In this document: one piece after another, positions 1 through 6,265 of the stretch | Position numbering within the stretch: the stretch's first letter is position 1 | Layout: each line of letters begins with the position of its first letter | Assembly: GCA_938008925.1 (NCBI GenBank) | Contig: CALLIQ010000004.1 | Coordinates: forward strand, 1-9,699 | Direction of reading: 5' to 3' | Length of the DNA: 9,699 bases | Source: an uncultured Acidimicrobiales bacterium | GTDB lineage: Bacteria; Actinomycetota; Acidimicrobiia; Acidimicrobiales; SZUA-35 | Made by a program: the position numbers and the translations under genes | The notes under the pieces: generated by a model | Databases searched by the model: none | Told to the model about the DNA's origin: nothing | Seen by the model: only the letters and a program-made list of their open reading frames with translations

Positions 1-643
1 AGCCGGGTTGGTCGATCGGCTCGCCGTTGGTGAAGAACGCCTCGTAGGCCGGCGTGTATCGGGTCGGTCGGTCGTAGGGGAGCAGCCACGAGCGGCCGTT
101 CTCGGCCACGGCGAACGACGTGCGCTCCCAGTCGACGGTGATGCTCGTCCCGTCCTGAGCGCCCTCACCGTCGCCATCACCGGCCCATGCGCCCGTGATC
201 CGGGAACGGAACGCAGCGGCGTCGTCGCTCACCCAGACGTCCACCTCGAGCCCGAGGACCCCGGCGGCAGACTCGAAGCGGAGTGTGCGAACGGTCGCCG
301 TCGTCTCGGCCTCGCGCGCCTTGCCGGTGGGGAGGTGGAAGGCGTCGGTCACCGTCGTCGCTTCGCCGACCTCGACCAGCTCGAGATCGGCCGACAGCGA
401 GCCGAGCGACGTCTCGAGTCCGAGACGAGACAGGCCGATCACCTCGGTCGACCCAGCCGTGATTCGGTACACGGGCTCGCCGGTGCTGGTGGCGCCGACC
501 TCGATGGCGATCCGGCCGTCTGGCGATGTGGTCGTTGCCGATTCGGCGAGCGTTCGAGACAGCAGCGGTTCGATCGGCGGGCCTGAAGACGTGCACGCCG
601 CGACCACGAGCAGGACGACCACCATCAGCGCGACCGCCCTCAT
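1..643 (-). CDS. Glycoside hydrolase family 97 lipoprotein, N-terminal part (partial, runs off the window)
   Basis: Seen: an open frame from the ATG at 643 to the window edge (214 codons). It begins with a short basic start and a hydrophobic stretch ending in a lipobox (V-A-A-C, Cys17), so the product is probably an exported, membrane-anchored lipoprotein. Downstream pieces match the GH97 N-terminal beta-sandwich pattern: S-P-D-G-R-I-A-I-E near residue 43, a V-I-G-L-S-R-L-G-L segment, S-D-D-A-A-A-F-R (compare the family's D-D-G-V-A-F-R), then W-L-L-P-Y-D and P-A-Y-E-A-F-F near the edge. Known: GH97 enzymes are exo-acting alpha-glucosidases or alpha-galactosidases with a C-terminal TIM barrel, which would lie outside the window. 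Inferred: with galT upstream, alpha-galactosidase is the more natural guess. It is last in the visible minus-strand unit and its start is reached through a staircase of ATGA overlaps (640-685). A Gly/Asp-rich insert lies at about residues 160-168. Specificity cannot be decided without the catalytic domain. Confidence 0.78.
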   Translation of the reverse strand, partial: MRAVALMVVVLLVVAACTSSGPPIEPLLSRTLAESATTTSPDGRIAIEVGATSTGEPVYRITAGSTEVIGLSRLGLETSLGSLSADLELVEVGEATTVTDAFHLPTGKAREAETTATVRTLRFESAAGVLGLEVDVWVSDDAAAFRSRITGAWAGDGDGEGAQDGTSITVDWERTSFAVAENGRSWLLPYDRPTRYTPAYEAFFTNGEPIDQPG

Positions 644-685
644 GTGTCCGCCTTCATGTGCCCGCCCTCATGTGCCCGCCTTCAT
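640..685 (-). other. Staircase of three five-residue micro-ORFs linked by ATGA overlaps
   Basis: Seen: ATG at 685, 671 and 657 each open a frame of five codons ending in TGA (peptides M-K-A-G-T, M-R-A-G-T and M-K-A-D-T). Each TGA overlaps the next ATG as ATGA. The first ATG itself overlaps the stop of the upstream ATPase (TGA at 684-682), and the last micro-ORF stop overlaps the GH97 start at 643. Every step has a purine-rich A(A/G)GGCGG stretch upstream of the next ATG. Inferred: ribosomes could terminate and reinitiate four times in a row, which could tune GH97 output relative to the ATPase. It could equally be neutral slippage that happens to preserve coupling. Confidence 0.55.
641..682 (-). 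repeat. Three tandem copies of a 14-base unit carrying a start codon
   Basis: Read on the minus strand, the units are A(A/G)GGCGG(A/G)CACATG-like and occupy 682-669, 668-655 and 654-641. They differ at only a few positions. The first ten bases of the GH97 gene (ATGAGGGCGG) match the same pattern, so the array looks like repeated duplication of the gene's own start region. The unit length is not a multiple of three, so each copy shifts frame. Confidence 0.9.
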
Positions 686-1368
686 GTGAGCGCTCCATCG
701 CGCAGCGCCAGGATTCGATCGGCGTAGTCGTCGACGGCGGGATCGTGCGTGGCGACGATGAGCGTCGTGCCGGTCGAATCGACGATCGACCGCAGCAGCG
801 CCAAGACGTCGGCTCCCGTTTCGACGTCGAGCTCGCCGGTGGGTTCGTCGGCGATCACGAGGCGGGCCTCCGTCGCGGTTGCTCGGGCGATCGCCACCCG
901 TTGTCGCTGGCCACCGGAGAGCTCGTCGGGTCGATGGTTCGCCCAATCGGTGAGACCGACCAGATCCAGGTGCTCCATCGCTCGGCCGGTCCGTTCCTTG
1001 CGCTTCGTCCCCGAGATCCGCAACGCCAGCTCGACGTTCTCGAACGCCGTCATCGAGGCGACGAGGCCGTGGCTCTGGAAGACGAAGCCGAGATTGCGTC
1101 GTCGCCATTCGCCAGCGTCGTGCTCGTCGAGGGTTCCGAGGTCGGTGCCGAGCACCTCGACACGACCATCGCTCGGCCGGTCGATGGCGCCGATGATGTT
1201 GAGCAGCGTGGTCTTGCCACTGCCCGACCGGCCCCGAAGGGCGACGAGTTCGCCGGCGTCGATCGTGCAGTCGACGCCACGGAGAGCCATGACGGCGCTC
1301 GCGTCGGTTCCGTAGCGTCGCGTGACACCGTCGAGGACGACGGCCGGCGGATGCTCATGCTCACTCAT
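682..1368 (-). CDS. ABC transporter ATPase, MacB/LolD type (second ATPase)
   Basis: A 228-residue nucleotide-binding subunit that would power the FtsX-type permease encoded two genes upstream, at the inner face of the membrane. All core motifs are visible: Walker A G-R-S-G-S-G-K-T (46-53), Q-loop Gln98, signature L-S-G-G-Q (150-154), Walker B L-V-I-A-D-E followed by P-T-G-E-L-D (170-181), and H-loop His208. The length and the P-T-G-E-L-D signature fit the lipoprotein-release and macrolide-export branch rather than sugar importers. ATG 1368 is preferred because GAGGAGG lies six bases upstream; a GTG at 1383 would add five Arg-rich residues. It overlaps the upstream ATPase gene by eight bases and its stop overlaps the micro-ORF staircase. 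All catalytic residues look intact. The substrate is unknown. Confidence 0.93.
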   Translation of the reverse strand: MSEHEHPPAVVLDGVTRRYGTDASAVMALRGVDCTIDAGELVALRGRSGSGKTTLLNIIGAIDRPSDGRVEVLGTDLGTLDEHDAGEWRRRNLGFVFQSHGLVASMTAFENVELALRISGTKRKERTGRAMEHLDLVGLTDWANHRPDELSGGQRQRVAIARATATEARLVIADEPTGELDVETGADVLALLRSIVDSTGTTLIVATHDPAVDDYADRILALRDGALT

Positions 1369-2320
1369 CGGGCGCCTCCTCACCGGGCTCGCTCGGCTTG
1401 GTCAGTCGCACGGCACCATCGACCACCTCGGCGGTGACACGGCCCTCGATGCCCAGAGCGTCGAGTGCTGCGGCGGGCAGTTGCAGACGGCCCTGCCCGT
1501 CGACGAGCAACACCTCGTCGGTCACGAGCTCGTCGGACGTGGTGTCGCCGTCGAGAGCCGACGTCCTGGCACGCCGCTCGCTGGCCAACTGCCCGTCGCT
1601 CACGGCGACCACTCGGTCGACTCGGGTGGCGATTTCGGGGTCATGGCTGACGATCAGTTGGGTGAGGCCGAGCTCTCGATTGAGCGAGCGGAGCAGCTCG
1701 TAGATGGCATCAGCTGTCTCCGAGTCGAGTTCGCCGGTGGGCTCGTCGGCCAGCAGCAGACTCGGCTCGGCCGCAAGCGCGACGGCGATCGCCACCCGCT
1801 GTTGTTCGCCGCCCGACAGCTCGACCGGACGATGGCCGCCCCGGTCGCCGAGACCGACGAGATCGAGAAGCTCATCACACCGGGCTCGGCGGCTCCGTCG
1901 GTTGCCGTTCGCTCCGATGGTGAGGGGGACGGCGATGTTCTCCGCCGCGCTGAGATGGGGGAGGAGGTTCGCTGCGGTTCGCTGCCAGACGAAGCCGACC
2001 TGCTCCCGGCGATAGCGGGCCAGGTCGGCCGGCCCGAGCGAGGCGAGATCGATGCCGCCGACTTCGACCCGCCCAGCGGTCGGCGACGTGAGCCCTCCGA
2101 GCACGCTCAACAACGTCGACTTGCCGCTACCCGACGCCCCGACCACGCCGACCATCTCGCCAGCCTCGACGGCGAACTCCAGGCCCTGCAGGGCGACCAC
2201 CTCGGACGCACCGACGCGGAAGATCTTGACCAGCCGATCGCACACCACGTGTGGTGCGGATGGCTCGTTGCTCACCGTCTTGCTGCTCACTGTCTTGTCG
2301 CTCGCTGTCTCGCCACTCAC
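1361..2320 (-). CDS. ABC transporter ATPase with a C-terminal AbrB-like domain (first ATPase)
   Basis: A 319-residue ATPase with intact motifs: Walker A G-A-S-G-S-G-K-S-T (61-69), Q-loop Gln113, signature L-S-G-G-E (168-172), Walker B L-L-L-A-D-E then P-T-G-E-L-D (188-199), and H-loop His226. Members of this branch usually stop soon after the H-loop. This one continues for about 75 residues, and 268-308 reads as a swapped-hairpin AbrB/SpoVT pattern: V-D-G-Q-G-R-L-Q-L-P, a short helix ending L-G-I, then alternating V-T-A-E-V-V and V-R-L. Inferred: it forms a heterodimer with the second ATPase under the single permease chain, and the tail may dimerise or act as a sensor. The GTG at 2320 overlaps the permease stop (GTGA) and has GGGGAGG four bases upstream. 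In-frame GTGs at 2290 and 2275 are alternatives because the start region is triplicated. The AbrB-like call is by eye and less certain than the ATPase call. Confidence 0.92.
   Translation of the reverse strand: MSGETASDKTVSSKTVSNEPSAPHVVCDRLVKIFRVGASEVVALQGLEFAVEAGEMVGVVGASGSGKSTLLSVLGGLTSPTAGRVEVGGIDLASLGPADLARYRREQVGFVWQRTAANLLPHLSAAENIAVPLTIGANGNRRSRRARCDELLDLVGLGDRGGHRPVELSGGEQQRVAIAVALAAEPSLLLADEPTGELDSETADAIYELLRSLNRELGLTQLIVSHDPEIATRVDRVVAVSDGQLASERRARTSALDGDTTSDELVTDEVLLVDGQGRLQLPAAALDALGIEGRVTAEVVDGAVRLTKPSEPGEEAPDE
1375..1381 (-). promoter_or_regulatory. Shine-Dalgarno that decides the second ATPase start
   Basis: Minus-strand GAGGAGG sits six bases before the ATG at 1368, inside the end of the preceding ATPase gene. 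It supports ATG 1368 over the GTG at 1383. Confidence 0.65.
2272..2316 (-). repeat. Three imperfect 15-base units at the start of the first ATPase gene
   Basis: Units occupy 2316-2302, 2301-2287 and 2286-2272 on the minus strand, with the pattern AGyrrCrAGACrGTG; a further GTGA at 2320-2317 precedes them. They encode pentads of the type (V/A)-S-x-x-T at the N-terminus (residues 1-18). Two of the repeats bring an in-frame GTG (2290 and 2275), giving three possible starts in register. Unlike the 14-base array downstream, this unit keeps the reading frame. Confidence 0.7.
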
Positions 2321-5133
2321 TGAGCCTCCCCGAGCTTGATCGCCTCGAAGAGACGCAGCCGTCGAACGACGCTCACCAATGCGATCACCAGCGCGGCGAA
2401 GATGATCGCGAGGGCGAGTGCGATCGACCCGACGGCCGCCCAGTCGGTGACGGCGAGGAAGGTCGGTGCCGGAGGCTCTGGCGTCGTGTCGAGCAGGACG
2501 GGCACCAGCCATCGAGAGAGTCCGAGCCCTGTGGCGAGCCCGGCGGTCACGCCGATGGCGACGAGCAATCCGAGCTCGATCGCCATCGATCCGCCGAGTC
2601 GTCGACCGCTGAGGCCGAGGGCTCGTAGCACCCCGAACTCGGCCAGTCCGGCCCGTACGCCCGAGAGGGCGTAGAGGCAGAGCGCTGCGGCGGAGATCAC
2701 GGTGGCGGCGATGAACCCGATCGACAGCAGGCCGAACACGCCCTGGCGATCGGGCTGGTCGAACGCGGCCTCGACCTCCTCGGACGGGGTCGTGTCGGCG
2801 AGACTGCGAACGCCGAGCGACGCGAGATCGGACGCCTGCTGGAGCGGATCGACGGCCTGCCCGTCGGCTCGGAGCCACACATCGAAGAGCCGCTCCTGGC
2901 CCGACAGAGCGAACACGTGGTCGAGGTTCATGACGATCGCCGGTTCGTCGACGGAGGGGTCCCACGTCGGGAACTGATCGAAGAACCCGACGACGACCAC
3001 CGTCGACGGCAGCAATCGCCGGCCGAAGGTCACCTCGACGGCGGCGGTGTCGCCGAGCTGCAGGTCGAGTCGGTCGGCGATGTCCCGGCTCACCAGGACG
3101 GCTTCGGGCTGCGCATCGAGTCGGGCGATGAGCTCGGGAAGGGGCTCGGTCGCGAAGTCATCACGCCAGAAGGCGACATCACTGAAGCGCTGGGGTTGGA
3201 CCGCGAAGAAGGCGATCGCCGCCCGCTGTCCGAGGCCGGCCTCGATCGCGCCGGAGTACTGGCCGACCCTCGTGGCACGGTCGATTCCCCACACGCGATC
3301 GAATGAGCCGACCGGAACGGGCTCGGGCTGCAGCGAAGCGGTCGAACCGAACCCGCCATCGACGACGCTCGGGGTGACGATGGCCGCCCCGGTCTCGGTG
3401 ATCGCTCGGTCGGCACCGACCCGATGCTGCGCCTCGTCGAAGAGCTGCAGGTCGAGCGTGCGAGCCATGGACGCAGTGAACGTGCCGAGGGCGACCGTCA
3501 TGATGACCAACAGCAACGGAATCGATCGGGTGCCAGGGCTTCTCGCGAGCCGGCGGAGGGCGAGCAGTGCGCTGACGCCATCGGTTGACGCGGCCCCTCG
3601 GGCCAGGAGATGCAGGAGCGGCCCGACGACGCGGAGCACGACGAGGCCGACGCCGAGCGCCAGCACCGCGGGCAGCGCCATCACCGTCGGGTCGTCGAGC
3701 GGCTCGGTCGTCCTGGTTCGCTGGGACCGGTTGATGGTGAACGCGATCACGGCGACCGCGATGACGACCATCACGTCCAACGAGCTTCGCTGCCACCACG
3801 GTGGACGGGCGGCATGCGCTCGGCTGGTCTGGCGATCGCCGATGGAGGCACGGGCCTGGACCCACGTCGGGATCAGTTGCGCTGCGATGCCGAGGAGTGC
3901 CACGAGGAGAGCCACGAGAACGGCGGCCCTCGACAGCCCGATCGAGATGCCCGTCTCGTTCGAGAAGTCGAGGAAGGAACGGGTTCGCCCCATCGTCGCC
4001 GCGAGCGCCCGAGCTGCGAACAGGCCGACGACGAACGAACCTGCAGCCATCAAGGCCGCTTCCATGCCCGAGGCGGCCACGATCTGGCGAGGCGACGCGC
4101 CTCGATTGCGAAGGGTCGTGATCTCGGTCCGGCGATCGGCGAGCGCGACCGAGACGATCAACGAGACGAAGGCGCCGATCATGGCGAGCAGCGGGAGTCC
4201 GTACGCCAGGAGTCGCCGGGAGAGGAGACCGGATCGGGCCCGAAAGGCGAGCAGCGAGTCGATCGGGTCGGACTCGAGCACCGTGCCCGGTCGGATGACG
4301 TCGGCTTCGCGCCGCACCGCTGCGGCCCGGTCGATGAGGCCATCGACGTCGTCGGACCCGAGCCCGGATCCGTCGAGCACGGCGTACCAGCGAACCGAGG
4401 TGATCGATCCGGGCCGAGCACGGTCGAGCGCCCCCAGGAGTGCGTCGTCTGAGGTGAACAGCCGGTCGGCGAGCAGGTCGGGCTCGACGATCCATCGATC
4501 GTCGGTTTCATCGGCCTCCCACAACCCGACCACGACGAGTTCGATCGTGCGGGCGGGATCGTCTGGTGCGGCGCTCGGGTCAGCACTGACGAGGCGGTCA
4601 CCGACGGCGAGCTCGAGTCCGGCGGCCTCCTCGGCTTGGACGACGACCTCGAGGGTCATCGAACCGTCGTCGCCGACCCGTGCGCTGCCCGGACGGCGGC
4701 CATCGGTGATTGACATGACGTCCGCCGCATCGCTCAGCGCGGCGATTGGTCGCGATCCGAGGTCGGTCCGATCGGCTTCGTCGTCGGTTGGGGTGGCGAC
4801 GGAGGTCGGGAATCGGTTCGTCTCGACGAGTCGACTGGCATGGCGAACGGGGAGGCCGAGATCGTTCGTTGCATCGTCGACGATGTAGCCATCGACCTCG
4901 ACGTAGTCGGCCCACGACGCATCGTCGGACCGGGCGGCGAAGAGGTAGGAGAAGGTCGGCCGGTTCTGCGACGAGTTCGTGACGCCGGCGTCGAGCAACC
5001 GAGCCGTGGACGCGTCGACGTACATCGGGATGGCGGCTGGAACGGCGACGGCGAGCGTGAGTGCGGCGAGAAGGGCGGCGCTCAACCCGGGTCGGGAGCG
5101 CAGTCGAGCGAGCGCCAGCGACAGCAGGCTCAT
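2317..5133 (-). CDS. Double-FtsX ABC transporter permease (MacB/LolCE-like, single chain)
   Basis: A 938-residue membrane protein. About ten hydrophobic helices are visible near residues 16-38, 307-331, 355-378, 402-424, 451-468, 484-510, 536-558, 798-823, 850-873 and 896-922. Two large hydrophilic extracytoplasmic domains (about 40-300 and 560-797) each precede an FtsX core. Each core shows the cytoplasmic coupling segment typical of the family: R-R-T-E-I-T-T-L-R-N-R-G (334-345) and L-A-E-F-G-V-L-R-A-L-G (830-840). Known: FtsX-type permeases do not move sugars; they extract lipoproteins, export peptides or drugs, or transmit force to envelope enzymes. Inferred: the two halves replace the usual homodimer, consistent with two different ATPases encoded just downstream. 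ATG 5133 overlaps the upstream stop (ATGA) and has no clear ribosome site of its own, so translation is probably coupled. The substrate is unknown. Confidence 0.9.
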   Translation of the reverse strand: MSLLSLALARLRSRPGLSAALLAALTLAVAVPAAIPMYVDASTARLLDAGVTNSSQNRPTFSYLFAARSDDASWADYVEVDGYIVDDATNDLGLPVRHASRLVETNRFPTSVATPTDDEADRTDLGSRPIAALSDAADVMSITDGRRPGSARVGDDGSMTLEVVVQAEEAAGLELAVGDRLVSADPSAAPDDPARTIELVVVGLWEADETDDRWIVEPDLLADRLFTSDDALLGALDRARPGSITSVRWYAVLDGSGLGSDDVDGLIDRAAAVRREADVIRPGTVLESDPIDSLLAFRARSGLLSRRLLAYGLPLLAMIGAFVSLIVSVALADRRTEITTLRNRGASPRQIVAASGMEAALMAAGSFVVGLFAARALAATMGRTRSFLDFSNETGISIGLSRAAVLVALLVALLGIAAQLIPTWVQARASIGDRQTSRAHAARPPWWQRSSLDVMVVIAVAVIAFTINRSQRTRTTEPLDDPTVMALPAVLALGVGLVVLRVVGPLLHLLARGAASTDGVSALLALRRLARSPGTRSIPLLLVIMTVALGTFTASMARTLDLQLFDEAQHRVGADRAITETGAAIVTPSVVDGGFGSTASLQPEPVPVGSFDRVWGIDRATRVGQYSGAIEAGLGQRAAIAFFAVQPQRFSDVAFWRDDFATEPLPELIARLDAQPEAVLVSRDIADRLDLQLGDTAAVEVTFGRRLLPSTVVVVGFFDQFPTWDPSVDEPAIVMNLDHVFALSGQERLFDVWLRADGQAVDPLQQASDLASLGVRSLADTTPSEEVEAAFDQPDRQGVFGLLSIGFIAATVISAAALCLYALSGVRAGLAEFGVLRALGLSGRRLGGSMAIELGLLVAIGVTAGLATGLGLSRWLVPVLLDTTPEPPAPTFLAVTDWAAVGSIALALAIIFAALVIALVSVVRRLRLFEAIKLGEAQ
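2325..2331 (-). promoter_or_regulatory. Shine-Dalgarno favouring the upstream GTG start of the first ATPase
   Basis: Minus-strand GGGGAGG ends four bases before the GTG at 2320, within the last codons of the permease gene. The later GTGs at 2290 and 2275 have only weak purine stretches, so 2320 is preferred. Confidence 0.5.
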
Positions 5134-6233
5134 GGCAGGACCAGGAGATCGCCGACGATGAGATCGGTGGGCTCGAGGATCTCGGCCCGGGCATCGGTTC
5201 GCAGCCCGAGCTCCACGTCGACCCGCACCTGGTCGCCGTCGCGATCGACGAGGACGAACCGTGCCCCGTCGCTGCCGTGTACGGCCGCTGGGGGAACCCA
5301 CACCACGTCGGTCACCGTTTCGAGCCGCACGACGATCGAGACCCTGGTACCGAGTTCGAGCGCGTCTGGGGTGTCGAGATCGATCGTGATCGACGCTCGA
5401 CCGGTGGCGCCGCCCGCCTCGCCGCCCGCCTCCCCGTCAGTGCCGCCTGCAGCGTCGATGCTGCCGACGGTTCCGGAGGCGGGGGTCAACGCCTCGTCTC
5501 GTGGGACCACGTCGGCCGCCGCAGTTCGCTGGATCAGTTCTCGCTGACTGGCCGATGCCGTGCCTCTGGCCACGAGATCGGCAGGGTCCCCGAGGACCAC
5601 GACCGTCTCGCCTGCCGCGATGGTTGTGCCGAATCGGGTGTTCGTCGACACGACGACACCGCTGCGTTCGGCCACGACGGCGACCGTGGCGGACTCGCCG
5701 CCGGTGGGCTGGTCGTTCCCGACCTGGACGAGCCCGAGTTCGTCGAAACGTTCCGGATCGAGGTCGAGCTCGATGAGTTTGCTGGTCGCGCCGTCGAGTG
5801 CCGCAGCGAGCTCGGCGGTCGGCTCGTCTCGGAGCGTTGCGAGCTCGAGGCGAGCGGCGGCGAGCTCGTACTCGAGGATCGCCTGGGTCGCGTCGGCGTC
5901 GAGTTCGATCGTGGCCACCAGGTCGCCGACCGCCACCTCGTCACCTTGGCGGACATCGAGCGACGCCACCGATCCGCTGATCGGACTTGCGACAGGGGTG
6001 GCGTCGCGAGGAGCGATGCGGCCATCGAGCACGACCTGGCGAGCGATGTCGCCGACCTCGACGGGCACCCGCTCGGTCGGCGACGGCACCGAGAACTCGA
6101 CCGACGGAGCCTGCCGCTCGGCCTGGCGTGGCGCGGGATCGGCCGAACAGCCGGACGCGATCAGCCCGAGCGCCGCCAAGCCAAGGGATGTCAGGACCAG
6201 CGCCGTCAGCCCGGGCGGGACGCGTGCTGGCAC
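5130..6233 (-). CDS. Membrane-fusion (HlyD/MacA-like) lipoprotein
   Basis: A periplasmic-adaptor type protein of about 367 residues. A hydrophobic segment ends in a lipobox-like I-A-S-G-C (Cys29), suggesting a lipoprotein. A lipoyl-like hairpin half is clear at 83-109 (P-I-S-G-S-V-A-S-L-D-V-R-Q-G-D-E-V pattern), followed by a helical, Ala/Leu/Glu-rich stretch at 113-147. The second lipoyl half is near 185-213 (A-E-R-S-G-V-V), followed by beta-barrel-like segments including W-V-P-P-A-A-V (312-318). A Gly/Glu/Ala linker at 262-279 comes from a 12-base duplication. The start is uncertain: GTG 6233 fits the signal peptide but lacks a visible Shine-Dalgarno, and TTG 6248 is an alternative. It starts about 33 bases after the galT stop, the only clear gap in this unit, and overlaps the permease start by four bases. 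Actinobacteria lack a TolC-type outer-membrane channel, so it probably works as a substrate chaperone or gate for the permease. Confidence 0.82.
   Translation of the reverse strand: MPARVPPGLTALVLTSLGLAALGLIASGCSADPAPRQAERQAPSVEFSVPSPTERVPVEVGDIARQVVLDGRIAPRDATPVASPISGSVASLDVRQGDEVAVGDLVATIELDADATQAILEYELAAARLELATLRDEPTAELAAALDGATSKLIELDLDPERFDELGLVQVGNDQPTGGESATVAVVAERSGVVVSTNTRFGTTIAAGETVVVLGDPADLVARGTASASQRELIQRTAAADVVPRDEALTPASGTVGSIDAAGGTDGEAGGEAGGATGRASITIDLDTPDALELGTRVSIVVRLETVTDVVWVPPAAVHGSDGARFVLVDRDGDQVRVDVELGLRTDARAEILEPTDLIVGDLLVLP
5409..5432 (-). repeat. Perfect 12-base tandem duplication in the fusion-protein gene
   Basis: The plus-strand unit GCCGCCCGCCTC is present twice back to back. 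It encodes Gly/Glu/Ala-rich residues in a flexible linker, keeps the frame, and looks like simple slippage. Confidence 0.8.
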
Positions 6234-6265
6234 GGGCTGGCCGGTCAACGGAGGCCCGACCCGAT

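Noticed and set aside
641..682. CRISPR-like or transposon-like reading of the 14-base repeats
   Set aside because: The units are short, directly adjacent and without spacers, and there is no cas or transposase gene. Tandem slippage of a start region explains them better.
2321..2965. Upstream extension of the first ATPase into the permease gene
   Set aside because: The extension is Arg-rich out-of-frame permease sequence. The GTG at 2320, with GGGGAGG in front and a GTGA overlap, explains the start.
3047..4888. Long plus-strand open frame (613 codons) opposite the permease gene
   Set aside because: Its product is Ser/Arg/Thr-rich with no recognisable domain or plausible ribosome site. It mirrors the codon bias of the well-supported permease on the other strand, as is usual in GC-rich DNA.
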